Of a stretch of 64,000 nucleotides of DNA, positions 17,595 through 27,076 are shown piece after piece. Made by a program: the position numbers and the translations under genes. Within the stretch, counting starts at the first letter, position 1. Each line of letters opens with the position of its first letter. The notes beneath the pieces were generated by a model. It ran no database searches. It worked only from the letters and a program-made list of their open reading frames with translations, and was not told the origin of the DNA. The stretch spans positions 1-64,000 of the forward strand of contig CANQKC010000001.1 in assembly GCA_947624305.1 (NCBI GenBank), in the 5' to 3' direction. The DNA is from an uncultured Monoglobus sp. (GTDB lineage: Bacteria; Bacillota; Clostridia; Monoglobales; Monoglobaceae).

Positions 17595-19357
17595 ACAGGC
17601 AGGAGAATAACAGAAACGCAGGTATAATGTTTGCGCTGCTGTCGCCTTTAGTGATTTGGTTCGCTTTAATTGTTGCGGAGTGCTATGAGGACGGACTGAA
17701 GCTGTTTGATTTACTGGAGCGAGTGACGCTGAGCGTTAATTCGCCGACAAAAATATATATAAATCAATACAGTTTAAAGTTTGTTTTCTTCGCGCTTTTC
17801 GCATATGCTATGGCGATCGGGCTGTACTTTACTTCAATAACAAACAGCAGACCGGGTGAGGAACACGGCTCGGCGGCATGGGGTTCGATTTCCGCGGCAG
17901 CTCAGAAATATACCGACAAGAAAGAAAGTATGAACAACTTAATTCTGTCAAAAAGGCTGCGCCTCAGTCTAAACGCCAAGAGCCACAGACGCAATCTCAA
18001 TGTGCTTGTGGTAGGCGGTTCCGGTGCGGGCAAGACGAGGTTTTATGCCAAGCCCAACATTATGCAGTGCAATACTTCATTTGTTATTGCCGATCCGAAA
18101 GGCGAGATGCTGCGGTCTACCGCGCCGCTGCTTATTGAGCAGGGATATGACGTTAAGGTTTTCAATTTGATCAATCCAAAAGACTCGGACGGATATAACC
18201 CGTTTACATACATCAGGAACGATGAGGATGTTATTAAATTGATCACCAATCTGATACAGAACACAACGCCGAAGAACGCGGGCAATCAAGACCCGTTCTG
18301 GGAAAAATCGGAGATAGCCCTTGACACCGCTCTCATGCTGTATCTGCTTCACGAAGCGCCGCCCGAGGAACAAAACTTTGAAACGCTCATGTTCCTTATC
18401 GAGAACGCGGCGGCTATGGAAGATGACAGCGAGTATAAATCTCCTGTGGATATTCTGTTTGATCTGCTGGAGGAAAGATCGCCCGAGCATATTGCGGTCA
18501 AGCAATATAAGGTGTTTAAACAGGCATCGGGAAAAACAGCAAAGTCAATATTGATTTCGGCGGCAGTAAGACTGGCCGCTTTTAATTTGCCCGAAATAGC
18601 CAAAATGACATCTTATGATAATCTTGATTTAGGGAGCCTCGGCGAGAAGAAAAAAGCTATATTTTGCGTTATACCCGACAATGATAACTCTTTTAATTAT
18701 CTTGTGGGTATGCTGTACACTCAGGCGTTTCAAGAGCTTTACTACAGAGCGGATCATAAGCACGGCGGAGAGCTGCCTGTACCCGTTCACTTCGTAATGG
18801 ACGAGTTCGCCAATGTCGCGCTGCCCGATAACTTCGAGAGAGTGCTCGCGACCATGCGTTCGCGGCGTATTTCGGTCACAATAATTATTCAGAATATGGC
18901 GCAGCTCAAAGCCTTGTTCAAAGATTCATGGGAAAGTATCGTGGGCAACTGCGATACTTTTTTGTATCTCGGCGGAAATGAGCAGGCCACTCATGAATAT
19001 ATCTCAAAAATGCTCGGCAAGGAAACTATAGATACCCGTACAAGAGGTATAACCAAAGGACAGCACGGCAGCAGTTCGACAAATTATCAAAACGCGGGAC
19101 GCGAACTTTTAACGCTTGATGAGGTTCGGCTGCTGGATAATTCAAATGCCCTGATTTTTATCCGCGGTGAAAAGCCGATAATGGATAAAAAGTTTGATAT
19201 ACTGTCGCATCCCAATATCAAATTCACTGAGGACGGAGGTGTAGAGCCATATAAACACAGTAAAAATACAGACATCACACGCGATGATTTGTCTTTCACA
19301 GTGAATGAGGACTTATCGAACGTCAAATTTATTGAAGAAAATACCGAGATTTTTTAA
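17591..19357 (+). CDS. virD4: VirD4/TraG-type coupling protein
   Basis: A 588-aa type IV coupling protein. Two N-terminal membrane segments (about 13-30 and 57-77) are followed by Walker A VVGGSGAGKTRF near 137-148, IADPKGEMLRS, and Walker B HFVMDEFANVAL near 400-411. It delivers the relaxase-DNA complex to the mating channel at the membrane. The start is an unusual TTG overlapping the stop of a 14-aa leader ORF. Maff2 follows after 17 bases with its own GGAGG. Confidence 0.9.
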   Translation: MNRQENNRNAGIMFALLSPLVIWFALIVAECYEDGLKLFDLLERVTLSVNSPTKIYINQYSLKFVFFALFAYAMAIGLYFTSITNSRPGEEHGSAAWGSISAAAQKYTDKKESMNNLILSKRLRLSLNAKSHRRNLNVLVVGGSGAGKTRFYAKPNIMQCNTSFVIADPKGEMLRSTAPLLIEQGYDVKVFNLINPKDSDGYNPFTYIRNDEDVIKLITNLIQNTTPKNAGNQDPFWEKSEIALDTALMLYLLHEAPPEEQNFETLMFLIENAAAMEDDSEYKSPVDILFDLLEERSPEHIAVKQYKVFKQASGKTAKSILISAAVRLAAFNLPEIAKMTSYDNLDLGSLGEKKKAIFCVIPDNDNSFNYLVGMLYTQAFQELYYRADHKHGGELPVPVHFVMDEFANVALPDNFERVLATMRSRRISVTIIIQNMAQLKALFKDSWESIVGNCDTFLYLGGNEQATHEYISKMLGKETIDTRTRGITKGQHGSSSTNYQNAGRELLTLDEVRLLDNSNALIFIRGEKPIMDKKFDILSHPNIKFTEDGGVEPYKHSKNTDITRDDLSFTVNEDLSNVKFIEENTEIF

Positions 19358-19374
19358 TGAATGGAGGAAATTAA

Positions 19375-19686
19375 ATGAATAAAATCAGCAAAATCAAAAG
19401 CTGTTTGAAAAAGACAAAGCTGACACTCACGGTTATCGCGGTGCTGCTGACGCTTTTTTCTACGCCGGTGTTTGCGGCGGATCCGCTTGCGTCCATCAAC
19501 AACCTGTCTGACTTTATCTTTTCGGCAATAAAAGCCATAGGACTGATATTGCTCGGATTTGGTATAGTTCAGATCGGTCTGTCGCTTAAATCCCACGACG
19601 CCCAGCAGAGAGCCAACGGATTCCTGACATTCTTCGGCGGCATTGTAATAGCCTTTGCCAAGGATATTTTAGATATGATCATGTAA
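19375..19686 (+). CDS. Maff2-family membrane protein
   Basis: A 103-aa protein with an N-terminal signal/membrane segment (TLTVIAVLLTLFSTPVFAAD) and two further hydrophobic helices. The pattern SHDAQQRANGFLTFFGGIVIAF is typical of Maff2 proteins, which sit between virD4 and the VirB6-like gene in Tn1549-like ICEs and resemble VirB2/TrbC pilin-like subunits in size and topology. The Maff2 gene is also a known insertion target of mobilizable elements; here it is intact. Confidence 0.8.
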   Translation: MNKISKIKSCLKKTKLTLTVIAVLLTLFSTPVFAADPLASINNLSDFIFSAIKAIGLILLGFGIVQIGLSLKSHDAQQRANGFLTFFGGIVIAFAKDILDMIM

Positions 19687-19701
19687 ATTAATGCGGAATA
19701 C

Positions 19702-19726
19702 AGCCGCCGTTCTGTGAGCGGCGGCT
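19702..19726 (+). terminator. GC hairpin between maff2 and the VirB6-like gene
   Basis: AGCCGCCG (19702-19709) pairs with CGGCGGCT (19719-19726) around a 9-base loop. Only TTTA follows, so it is likely an attenuator or an mRNA-stabilising hairpin that sets pilin-like protein expression above that of downstream genes. Confidence 0.5.
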
Positions 19727-19754
19727 TTACCGCTGAAGCTCAGGAGGTGATTTA

Positions 19755-20594
19755 ATGAGCGATAACTGGATCGTGGCAAATCTGCAAAACGCGTTTGAGA
19801 CGTGGAACGATAAACTGACGGAGATATGGGCGCTTGTCACCACGTCGCCGCAGGAATTCCGTGACGGCGCGATCTGGCATATTGTTGAAAATATAAACGG
19901 CGGACTTCAGGCAATAGGCTATGCGCTGCTCATTTTGTTTTTCGCGATGGGGATATTCCGCAGTACGGCAAGCTTCAGGGATTTTCAGAGACCCGAATAC
20001 GCGCTCAAGCATTTTATACGCTTTGTCGCGGCAAAAGCGGCGATAACGTATGCTCTTGACATTATGGTAGTTATATACAAAATTTGCGCCGGGGTTGTTG
20101 AAGAAATCGCGGGAAGCCTCGGCGGAATAGGAGGCGCGACCGTAACATTGCCCGGAGCGATCGAAACCGCCATTGATGAAGCCGGATTTTGGGCGAGCAT
20201 ACCGCTTTGGCTCGTGACTATTCTCGGCAGCCTGTTCATAACGGTCATGGCGTTCATTATGATAATGACGGTTTACGGCAGGTTTTTTAAAATCTATTTG
20301 TACACAGCGCTCGCTCCCGTTCCTTTGTCGTCTTTCGGTGGTGAGGGCACATCTCAAATGGGACTGACTTTTGTTAAATCCTATGTGGGTGTGTGCCTTG
20401 AAGGCGCGATCGTTATTCTTGCCTGTATAATATTCTCTGCTTTTGCGTCATCATACACACCAAGTCCCGATACAGGCATAACAACGGTGACAATGGTGTG
20501 GAAATATATAGGTGAGACAATATTCAATATGCTTGTCCTTGTCGGACTTATCAAAGGCGCGGACAGGATAGTAAAAGAAATGTTAGGCGTATAA
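19755..20594 (+). CDS. TrbL/VirB6-like channel protein
   Basis: A 279-aa polytopic membrane protein with at least five hydrophobic segments, including LQAIGYALLILFFAMGIF, LWLVTILGSLFITVMAF and LEGAIVILACIIFSAF. The pattern ALAPVPLSSFGGEGTSQMG before the fourth segment is typical of the VirB6/TrbL-like proteins of Firmicutes ICEs, which form part of the inner-membrane pore. AGGAGGTG precedes the ATG by about seven bases. Confidence 0.8.
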   Translation: MSDNWIVANLQNAFETWNDKLTEIWALVTTSPQEFRDGAIWHIVENINGGLQAIGYALLILFFAMGIFRSTASFRDFQRPEYALKHFIRFVAAKAAITYALDIMVVIYKICAGVVEEIAGSLGGIGGATVTLPGAIETAIDEAGFWASIPLWLVTILGSLFITVMAFIMIMTVYGRFFKIYLYTALAPVPLSSFGGEGTSQMGLTFVKSYVGVCLEGAIVILACIIFSAFASSYTPSPDTGITTVTMVWKYIGETIFNMLVLVGLIKGADRIVKEMLGV

Positions 20595-20612
20595 CGCCGG
20601 AAAGGAAAGATT

Positions 20613-21188
20613 ATGAGTTACAACACGATAATAAAAAGCGGCGATCCCGAGGCTGTTCGGAAACTGACGGAAAACATAGAAAGCATCGAGGGCAGAAATG
20701 AATATATGCAGACGGTAAATGACTACTATGCCCAAAACGGCACTGTGGAGGGCTGTCCGGGAATTGACGACAATACGGCGCGGGAGCTTGACGCGAGGGT
20801 AAGCGGGGAACAGAAAACTCCGTATCCGGGAAAGTTTTTCACGGATAATGCGGCAAATATCCGCAGACTTAAAGGAAACATAGAACGTCTGACCGATAAT
20901 CCCGAAACAATATTTAAAGGCTGGCAGTTCCGCGGCGGCGAAGCGGTTGTTAATCTTGCCAATAACCGCCTTCAGCTTCTTTTTAACGAAAAGCCGGAAC
21001 AGGACGCGCTGACCGTACTGAAGCAGAACGGCTTTAGGTGGGCTCCGTCGGCAAAGGCTTGGCAGAGGAAACTTGACCCCAAAGCGTTTGCCGCGGCCGA
21101 TAAGATAGGGTTCGTAAAGCCCGTGGATGGAAGAAAGCCGACCGATCTTCAGCCGAAAATGCCCAAAAGAAACGCGCCCGAGAGGTAA
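20613..21188 (+). CDS. ICE protein with C-terminal GFRWAPSAKAWQR motif
   Basis: A 191-aa protein with AAAGGAAAG before its ATG. The N-terminal half is helical and polar (VNDYYAQNGTVEGCPG). The C-terminal half holds LKQNGFRWAPSAKAWQRKL, a small fold also seen in the polyvalent anti-restriction/DNA-processing proteins of ICEs and phages. It lies between the channel gene and prgI and is co-transcribed with them. Exact function is unknown. Confidence 0.65.
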   Translation: MSYNTIIKSGDPEAVRKLTENIESIEGRNEYMQTVNDYYAQNGTVEGCPGIDDNTARELDARVSGEQKTPYPGKFFTDNAANIRRLKGNIERLTDNPETIFKGWQFRGGEAVVNLANNRLQLLFNEKPEQDALTVLKQNGFRWAPSAKAWQRKLDPKAFAAADKIGFVKPVDGRKPTDLQPKMPKRNAPER

Positions 21189-21196
21189 TTGCCGCT

Positions 21197-21571
21197 ATGG
21201 AGATACGAATCAATAAAGAAATAAAGGACTACCGCGAGAGTATATTCTTCGGCTTGACGCTGAGGCAGTTCCTGTGTTCGGTCATCGCCGTCGGTGCCGC
21301 GCTCGGAGTGTATTTCGGACTCAAAAATATACTCGGCAAAGAAACCGTCTCATGGTTGTGCATTGTCTGCGCCGCCCCGTTCGCGGCTGCCGGTTTTTTC
21401 AACTATAACGGCATGACATTTGAACAGTTTGTCGCTGCTATCATCCGCAGTGAGTTCATATACTCCGGTCTGCGTTTGTTCAGATCGGAGAACTATTTAT
21501 ACAATATGTTGAAGGAGGTGGATCAAAATGCTGAAAAGCCCAAACAAACGGGAAAAAAGAAAGGTTCCTAA
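21197..21571 (+). CDS. PrgI-family VirB3-like membrane protein
   Basis: A 124-aa protein with an RBS overlapping the previous stop. The N-terminus EIRINKEIKDYRESIFFGLT is the PrgI signature, and two membrane segments follow (residues ~28-45 and ~54-70). PrgI proteins are the Firmicutes counterpart of VirB3 and lie directly before the VirB4 ATPase, as here. The 3' end overlaps virB4 by 44 bases. Confidence 0.85.
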   Translation: MEIRINKEIKDYRESIFFGLTLRQFLCSVIAVGAALGVYFGLKNILGKETVSWLCIVCAAPFAAAGFFNYNGMTFEQFVAAIIRSEFIYSGLRLFRSENYLYNMLKEVDQNAEKPKQTGKKKGS

Positions 21572-23849
21572 AACCGTGCAGCAGTCAATCCCCATTGACG
21601 CTGTGTATAAAGACGGAATCATGCGAAGCGGGAAAAAATATTCAAAGACGTGGCGGTTTTCGGATATTAACTATAAAGTGGCGTCCGACGCCGATCAAGA
21701 GGATATGTTCAGAGCCCACAGCTCGATCTTGAACGGCCTGCCCATAGACGGTTCGGCTAAAATAACCATCTTTAACAGAAGGATAAAGCAGACGGTGTTT
21801 GAACACTTGATCCCCGAAAATGATAATTTGGCGTATGTGGATTATGTTATGGAGCTTAACGCCCTGCTCAAAGATAAGATGGAGGAATCCAATAATATTA
21901 TCCATGACAAGTATATAACAATCTCGTCGGAGCGTAAGAGTATTCAGGATGCGCGGACGTATTTTGCAAGAGTCGGCAGCGATCTCGCTTCTGATTTTTC
22001 AAAAATTTCATCCCACATATCGCCGCTCGGATGCAGTGAGCGGCTCCGTATTTTTTACGATTTTTTCCGCTGTGACGAGAAAAACGAGCTCAGTTTCAGC
22101 CTCAAGCACGCAATGGCAGTCGGAGCCGATTTTAAAGACTATATCTGCCCCGACTATGTAGAGTTCAAAAGGGACTATATAAGGCTCGGAGACATGTATG
22201 CGCGGGTAATGTTCCTGAAAGAATATCCCTCGTTCCTAAAGGATGAGCTGATTTCCGATCTCACGGATATTTCAAGAACGATGATGATCTCGTTCGATGT
22301 GTATCCGATACCTACAGATGTTGCCGTTAAGGAAATACAGAAAAAGCTGCTTGCGATTGAAACCGATATAACCAAGTGGCAGCAAAAGCAGAACATGAAC
22401 AACAACTTTTCCGCGATGATACCTTATGAAAAGGAGCAGCTTCGCAGCGAGATCAAAGAGTACATGAATGATATAACCACTCGTGATCAGAGAATAATGT
22501 TCACGACCATGACGCTCGTTCATGTGGCGGATACCCTTGAGCAGCTTGAAAACGATACAGAGACCCTGCTTGCCACCAGCCGCAAGCTCTTGTGCGATAT
22601 GTCGGTGCTGAAGTTTCAGCAGGAGGACGGACTTAATACTGTGCTGCCCTATGGACTAATGAATATCCACGCGACCCGCACGTTTACGACCGAAAGCGCC
22701 GCTACCCTTATCCCATACAAAACGCAGGAGATCATGGACGATGAAGGTCTGTATTATGGCATAAATGCCATCTCCCATAATCTGCTCATGTGCAACAGAA
22801 AACTGCTGCTAAACGGCAATGGTTTTATTCTCGGCGTTTCGGGTTCGGGAAAGTCGTTTGCGTCAAAAATGGAAATAGCAATGGCGGGATTGTTCACAAA
22901 CGATGATATAATCTGTGTTGACCCGGAGCGAGAGTACGCGCCGCTTGTTTCCAAGCTCGGCGGCGAGGTCATAAAGCTGTCGGCAGCATCGCCGCACCAT
23001 ATAAACGCAATGGATATAAATAACGATACGCTTGACGGAGATAATCCCGTGTCGATCAAGTCGGAGTTTTTGATTTCTCTGTTTGACCAGCTTCTCAAAA
23101 ACGGAGATACCAGATGGGGCGGCGGTGTAGGTCCAAAAGACCGCTCGATAATCGATCGCTGCACAATAAGGGTGTATGAGGCATTTGAGCACAGAGGCGG
23201 AGAGATGCCGACATTAACTGATTTTCGCGAAGAGCTGCTGCACCAGCCGGAACAGGAAGCGCATGATTTGGCGCTGTCGCTTGAAATGTTTGCAACGGGA
23301 AGTTTAGACACGTTCGCGCATCAGAGCAATGTGAATATAAATAATCGGATAATATGCTATGATATTTTGGAGCTCGGCGACCACATGAAGCCCATCGGCT
23401 TGCTGATCATGCTGGATAATATAATGAACAGAGTTATGGCGAACAGAAAACGAGGCAGATATACCCGCGTGTATATTGACGAGGCGCACTTGTTCTTTAA
23501 AAATCCGTACAGCGCCGAGTTCCTGCTCAAAGCATGGAAGCGCTTCAGAAAGTACGGCGGACTGCTGACAGGCATAACCCAAAACATCGAGGATTGTTTG
23601 AAAAATGACACCGCGCGCGGTATGCTTGCAAACAGCGAGTTCCTGCTGATGCTCAATCAGGCGCCGTCGGATCGTGTGGAGCTTGCGCGGCTTTTGAGTA
23701 TTTCCGCAGCGCAGATGGAACATATAACCGACGCGGGCGCGGGCCGCGGACTTATAAAAGTCGGCGGATCGATCGTTCCGTTCATAAACGAGTTCCCGAT
23801 TAATACTCAGTTGTATAAGCTGATGAGCACTAAGCCGGGTGAGGAATAA
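21528..23849 (+). CDS. virB4: VirB4-type conjugation ATPase
   Basis: A 773-aa ATPase energising type IV secretion. Walker A is LGVSGSGKSFASK near residues 434-446, Walker B is RVYIDEAHLFF near 645-655, and the late motif GLLTGITQNIEDCL is conserved in VirB4/TraE proteins. AAGGAGGTGG precedes ATG 21528 by six bases, inside the prgI gene. Length and domain order are normal for the FA-type conjugation family. Confidence 0.92.
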   Translation: MLKSPNKREKRKVPKTVQQSIPIDAVYKDGIMRSGKKYSKTWRFSDINYKVASDADQEDMFRAHSSILNGLPIDGSAKITIFNRRIKQTVFEHLIPENDNLAYVDYVMELNALLKDKMEESNNIIHDKYITISSERKSIQDARTYFARVGSDLASDFSKISSHISPLGCSERLRIFYDFFRCDEKNELSFSLKHAMAVGADFKDYICPDYVEFKRDYIRLGDMYARVMFLKEYPSFLKDELISDLTDISRTMMISFDVYPIPTDVAVKEIQKKLLAIETDITKWQQKQNMNNNFSAMIPYEKEQLRSEIKEYMNDITTRDQRIMFTTMTLVHVADTLEQLENDTETLLATSRKLLCDMSVLKFQQEDGLNTVLPYGLMNIHATRTFTTESAATLIPYKTQEIMDDEGLYYGINAISHNLLMCNRKLLLNGNGFILGVSGSGKSFASKMEIAMAGLFTNDDIICVDPEREYAPLVSKLGGEVIKLSAASPHHINAMDINNDTLDGDNPVSIKSEFLISLFDQLLKNGDTRWGGGVGPKDRSIIDRCTIRVYEAFEHRGGEMPTLTDFREELLHQPEQEAHDLALSLEMFATGSLDTFAHQSNVNINNRIICYDILELGDHMKPIGLLIMLDNIMNRVMANRKRGRYTRVYIDEAHLFFKNPYSAEFLLKAWKRFRKYGGLLTGITQNIEDCLKNDTARGMLANSEFLLMLNQAPSDRVELARLLSISAAQMEHITDAGAGRGLIKVGGSIVPFINEFPINTQLYKLMSTKPGEE

Positions 23850-23859
23850 TCATATACGG

Positions 23860-23895
23860 AAAAAGCACTCATTTTTTGTAAATGGGTGCTTTTTC
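23860..23895 (+). terminator. Rho-independent terminator after virB4
   Basis: AAAAAGCACTCAT (23860-23872) pairs with ATGGGTGCTTTTT (23882-23894) around TTTTTTGTA. It separates virB4 from the hydrolase gene and rules out ATG 23882 as the hydrolase start because that ATG is in the stem. Confidence 0.8.
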
Positions 23896-23914
23896 TTTGA
23901 ATGGATGTGATAAT

Positions 23915-26824
23915 TTGAAAAAAGAAAAGACCGATAAAGACCGCAAAAAATCAGATAGCCCAAAAACAGCGGTAAAATCAACCAAGTCGGCAAAGACGGA
24001 GAAAAAAATAAAAAGCGTATCCGATAGAAAAGCACCCAAGTCAAAGACCGTATCGGCAAAGTCCGAAAAGTTCGCAGACGGCAAAGCGGAGCTTAAAAGA
24101 CAGTATATAAAGAAAAAAGCGGAAGCAAAGCAGCAGGCGCAGCAGTCGGAGCAGGAAGAATGCGAACCCGAAAACTATGCCGCCGATACAGTTGAAACAT
24201 CCGCGCGGCGTTCCGCTGAAACCGTCTATCGTGATGCGGAAACGGTTATACATAAAGCAAGCGAGCACAGAAAACAGCGCAATGATAACCGCGTAAGCCG
24301 CGTCAAAACGGCGGCTAAAGATATTAATAAGCCTAAGACCGTCGAAGCTGACAATAAAAATGCGGCGAAAGGTATCAAAACCGCTGAAAACTATCGCGGC
24401 AGCAAAACAGAGGACAAACCAAACACTCCGACGTTTCAAAGATCGGTTCGGACTAAAGCGGCTCAAATGAATTCCGCGCGGGGAAAAGTCGAGATACGGA
24501 ACAGGGCAAATACATCCAATGCCGCGGCTAAAAATAATATAAAAACCGCCGAGAATTACCGCGAAGGGATTGCCGCGCCCAAAACAAAGCAATTGACAAA
24601 TAAATCCGTTGGCGGAAAGCTGGTCAGGGATGTTAAGACAAAAGCCGCGTTCCTCTCAAAAAACAGCCGAACCGACAACAAAAAAGCCGATACTGCAAAT
24701 ATGCTGATGAGGCGGAAAGCGGCTGTAAAAGCAAAATCGGATTTACTGCGCCGAGGACAATCGGATGAAAGTCTTGCGGAAACTACTGAAACACAGTCTC
24801 TTGTTTATACCGATGTTCAAAACGATATGGTTTTTAAAGAACAAGCGCCGAAAGCAGAGCAAAATCCGATAAAGACCGAATCTGTACAAGGTAAATACAT
24901 AAAGACCAAGGATAATTATCTTAGCATTCACGGTGATGTAGGAGAAATAAAAAGTGTTGCTATAGTTCCAAAAACACAAGCCGAGTATTTTCGTAAAAAC
25001 AATTCGGCGGTTCAGGCGGCGGAGCAAAGCGGAACGGCAAAATTAAAAATACGGCAGAAATATTTTCGTGACAAAGCTAAAAAGCCGGAAAATTCATCGG
25101 TATATGTTGATGATCCTAAAGCCGCCGATCGAGGGTGTTATATAAATACGGAGCTTGAAGCAAAAAAGAACGCGGATGAGTATAGCGCCAAGTCCGATAA
25201 ATTTGCTTTAGGCGACGCCAAAGACCATAGTTCGATAAAGGCGGAGGATGACACATACGGATATTCCGAAACAGTCATGGGTGAAAAACTTGCCGAGACG
25301 GAAAAACCTGCCGTTAGGATCAAAACCAAAGAGAATTATTTAAATGAGCACAGCGCCAAAGGAGGAAACATAAAGAAAACATCCGATACGGGTATAAAAG
25401 CGCCTAAGCAAAATCCTCATATCATCTATCATTCGCGCGAGTATGCTGAAAAGTTAAGCATATCTCAGCCCAAGACCGCGGAACAGGCGAAAAATTTTAA
25501 AAGCAAAAGTTTTATACACCAAAAATACGATGCAAGCTCAGCAGTAAACGATAAGGCGAAGAATGTATTTAAAAGACGCGCACAGAAAAAAGCGGCGCAG
25601 CGTTCGGCTAAGGATGCGAAAGAAAGCGTGCAAACAGTGAGCAGCTCTGTCAAGACCGTTAGAACAACAGCGAAAACCGCCTCAAAAATTACCGCAAAAG
25701 CAGGAAAAGCAGTCGCGAACACGGCAAAGGCTTTGATCTCTTTGTTGTCGGCTGCGGGCGGCGGTATAGCTTTGATAATAGCGCTGGCTGTAATAATAAT
25801 CATCGCGGCGGTTGCAAGCAGCCCGTTCGGAATATATATCTCCGGTGAGGTTGACGATCCCGAAAATATCGCTGTTTCTTCTATAATAGCGGAGGCAAAC
25901 AACGAGTTTTCGGAATTGCTTGACGAGCTTGAACACGCCGATACCTACTCGCAGGTAGAAATAACGGGCGAGCAAGCCGATTGGACGGAAGTTCTGGCGG
26001 TTTTTGCGGTAGAATATGCTGATATAGACAGCGATGATTTCATGGATGTTGTGATAATAGATGAGCATAAGAAGTCTTTGATCATGGAAGTCTTTTGGGA
26101 TATGAACTATGTCGAATATACCATTGAAACAGTTACAACACCGTCGGGAGTGCCTGACGCGCCGCCGACAGTTGAGAAAAAGCTGCTTATGGAAATCAAG
26201 TCAAAAACAGCGGCGGAAATGGCTGACGAATACGAATTCAGTGACAAGCAGCGGGAAATGCTCGATGCTCTGCTTGAAAACCGAGAGGCGTTTTCAGGTG
26301 TCACACGAAGTCTTGCGATAAGCGACGCAAGCGTGGCCGAGGTCATTCGCGCTCTGCCGAATGATCTGCCGATTCAGCGTAAAAATGTAGTAAAAGCCGC
26401 GTGTTCCCTTGTCGGTAAGGTAAACTACTTCTGGGGCGGGAAATCGGAAGTCCTCGGCTGGGATCCCGAGTGGGGCAAAATGCGCAGAGTGACAGCCGCA
26501 GGCAGCTCATCAAGCGGAACCACTCGCCCGTTCGGGCTGGATTGCTCGGGATTTGTGACATGGGCTTTTGTAAACAGCGGAATATCCTCATCGTCTATCG
26601 GACACGGCACGGTGTCACAGAACGCCAATTGCAGCCGCGTATTGTGGCGGGACGCACAGCCCGGAGATCTTGCGTTTTACTCGGATCTGTCCCATGTCGG
26701 AATTGTAGCGGGGCGAGACGCCGCCGGCAGCGTGCTTGTTATCCATTGCTCAAGTGGCAGCAACAATGTGGTGATAACCACAAACAGCGGCTTCGGCTTC
26801 GCCGCCAGACCAAGATGTTATTAA
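23915..26824 (+). CDS. NlpC/P60 hydrolase with long Lys-rich N-terminus
   Basis: A 969-aa VirB1-like cell-wall hydrolase. TTG 23915 is chosen as start: GGATGTGA lies three bases before it, and the upstream ATG lies in a terminator stem. Residues 1-600 are very basic and disordered, with recurring short motifs (TKENYL, IRQKYF, TKAAQM) resembling an internal repeat. A membrane segment follows at about 623-645 (GGIALIIALAVIIIIAAVA), then a C-terminal NlpC/P60 domain with Cys in GLDCSGFVTWAF, His in LSHVGIVAG and a second His in LVIHCSS. It would open peptidoglycan for the mating channel. It ends the transfer module. Confidence 0.85.
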   Translation: MKKEKTDKDRKKSDSPKTAVKSTKSAKTEKKIKSVSDRKAPKSKTVSAKSEKFADGKAELKRQYIKKKAEAKQQAQQSEQEECEPENYAADTVETSARRSAETVYRDAETVIHKASEHRKQRNDNRVSRVKTAAKDINKPKTVEADNKNAAKGIKTAENYRGSKTEDKPNTPTFQRSVRTKAAQMNSARGKVEIRNRANTSNAAAKNNIKTAENYREGIAAPKTKQLTNKSVGGKLVRDVKTKAAFLSKNSRTDNKKADTANMLMRRKAAVKAKSDLLRRGQSDESLAETTETQSLVYTDVQNDMVFKEQAPKAEQNPIKTESVQGKYIKTKDNYLSIHGDVGEIKSVAIVPKTQAEYFRKNNSAVQAAEQSGTAKLKIRQKYFRDKAKKPENSSVYVDDPKAADRGCYINTELEAKKNADEYSAKSDKFALGDAKDHSSIKAEDDTYGYSETVMGEKLAETEKPAVRIKTKENYLNEHSAKGGNIKKTSDTGIKAPKQNPHIIYHSREYAEKLSISQPKTAEQAKNFKSKSFIHQKYDASSAVNDKAKNVFKRRAQKKAAQRSAKDAKESVQTVSSSVKTVRTTAKTASKITAKAGKAVANTAKALISLLSAAGGGIALIIALAVIIIIAAVASSPFGIYISGEVDDPENIAVSSIIAEANNEFSELLDELEHADTYSQVEITGEQADWTEVLAVFAVEYADIDSDDFMDVVIIDEHKKSLIMEVFWDMNYVEYTIETVTTPSGVPDAPPTVEKKLLMEIKSKTAAEMADEYEFSDKQREMLDALLENREAFSGVTRSLAISDASVAEVIRALPNDLPIQRKNVVKAACSLVGKVNYFWGGKSEVLGWDPEWGKMRRVTAAGSSSSGTTRPFGLDCSGFVTWAFVNSGISSSSIGHGTVSQNANCSRVLWRDAQPGDLAFYSDLSHVGIVAGRDAAGSVLVIHCSSGSNNVVITTNSGFGFAARPRCY

Positions 26825-26830
26825 AATACA

Positions 26831-26862
26831 TAATCGGGAGGTGTAGATACATCTCCCGATTA
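26831..26862 (+). terminator. strong hairpin after the hydrolase
   Basis: TAATCGGGAG (26831-26840) and CTCCCGATTA (26853-26862) form a perfect 10-bp stem with a 12-base loop, directly after the stop codon. The following sequence is AT-rich without a long T-run. Confidence 0.7.
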
Positions 26863-26989
26863 TCAGATAATATTTTATTATATGACATACTAAGGATATG
26901 GTATAAAACCGCGTTTTTACTGATTTTAAGATAAAAAATTTTGCTAATTATGATAAAATATTCTATCATATAGTTTTATAAATTACAAG

Positions 26990-27048
26990 ACTTTAAGACA
27001 TATTTTTTTTATTATAATATTATTTTACCGTCAAAATAACTGTCAAAA
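26990..27048. other. repeat-rich region before int, possible Int binding arms
   Basis: ACTTTAAGACATAT at 26990-27003 recurs inverted at 28227-28240, so the pair brackets the integrase gene. CCGTCAAAA at 27028-27036 and TGTCAAAA at 27041-27048 recur at 28169-28177 and 28279-28287. Tn916-type integrases bind short direct repeats near the element ends with their N-terminal domain. The rest of 26,863-27,076 is AT-rich with no gene. Confidence 0.4.
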
Positions 27049-27076
27049 CTTAAATAAAACGAGGAGTGAAAATATT

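Noticed and set aside
23882-23914. ATG 23882 as start of the NlpC/P60 protein
   Set aside because: It lies in the right arm of the virB4 terminator; TTG 23915 has a suitable Shine-Dalgarno.
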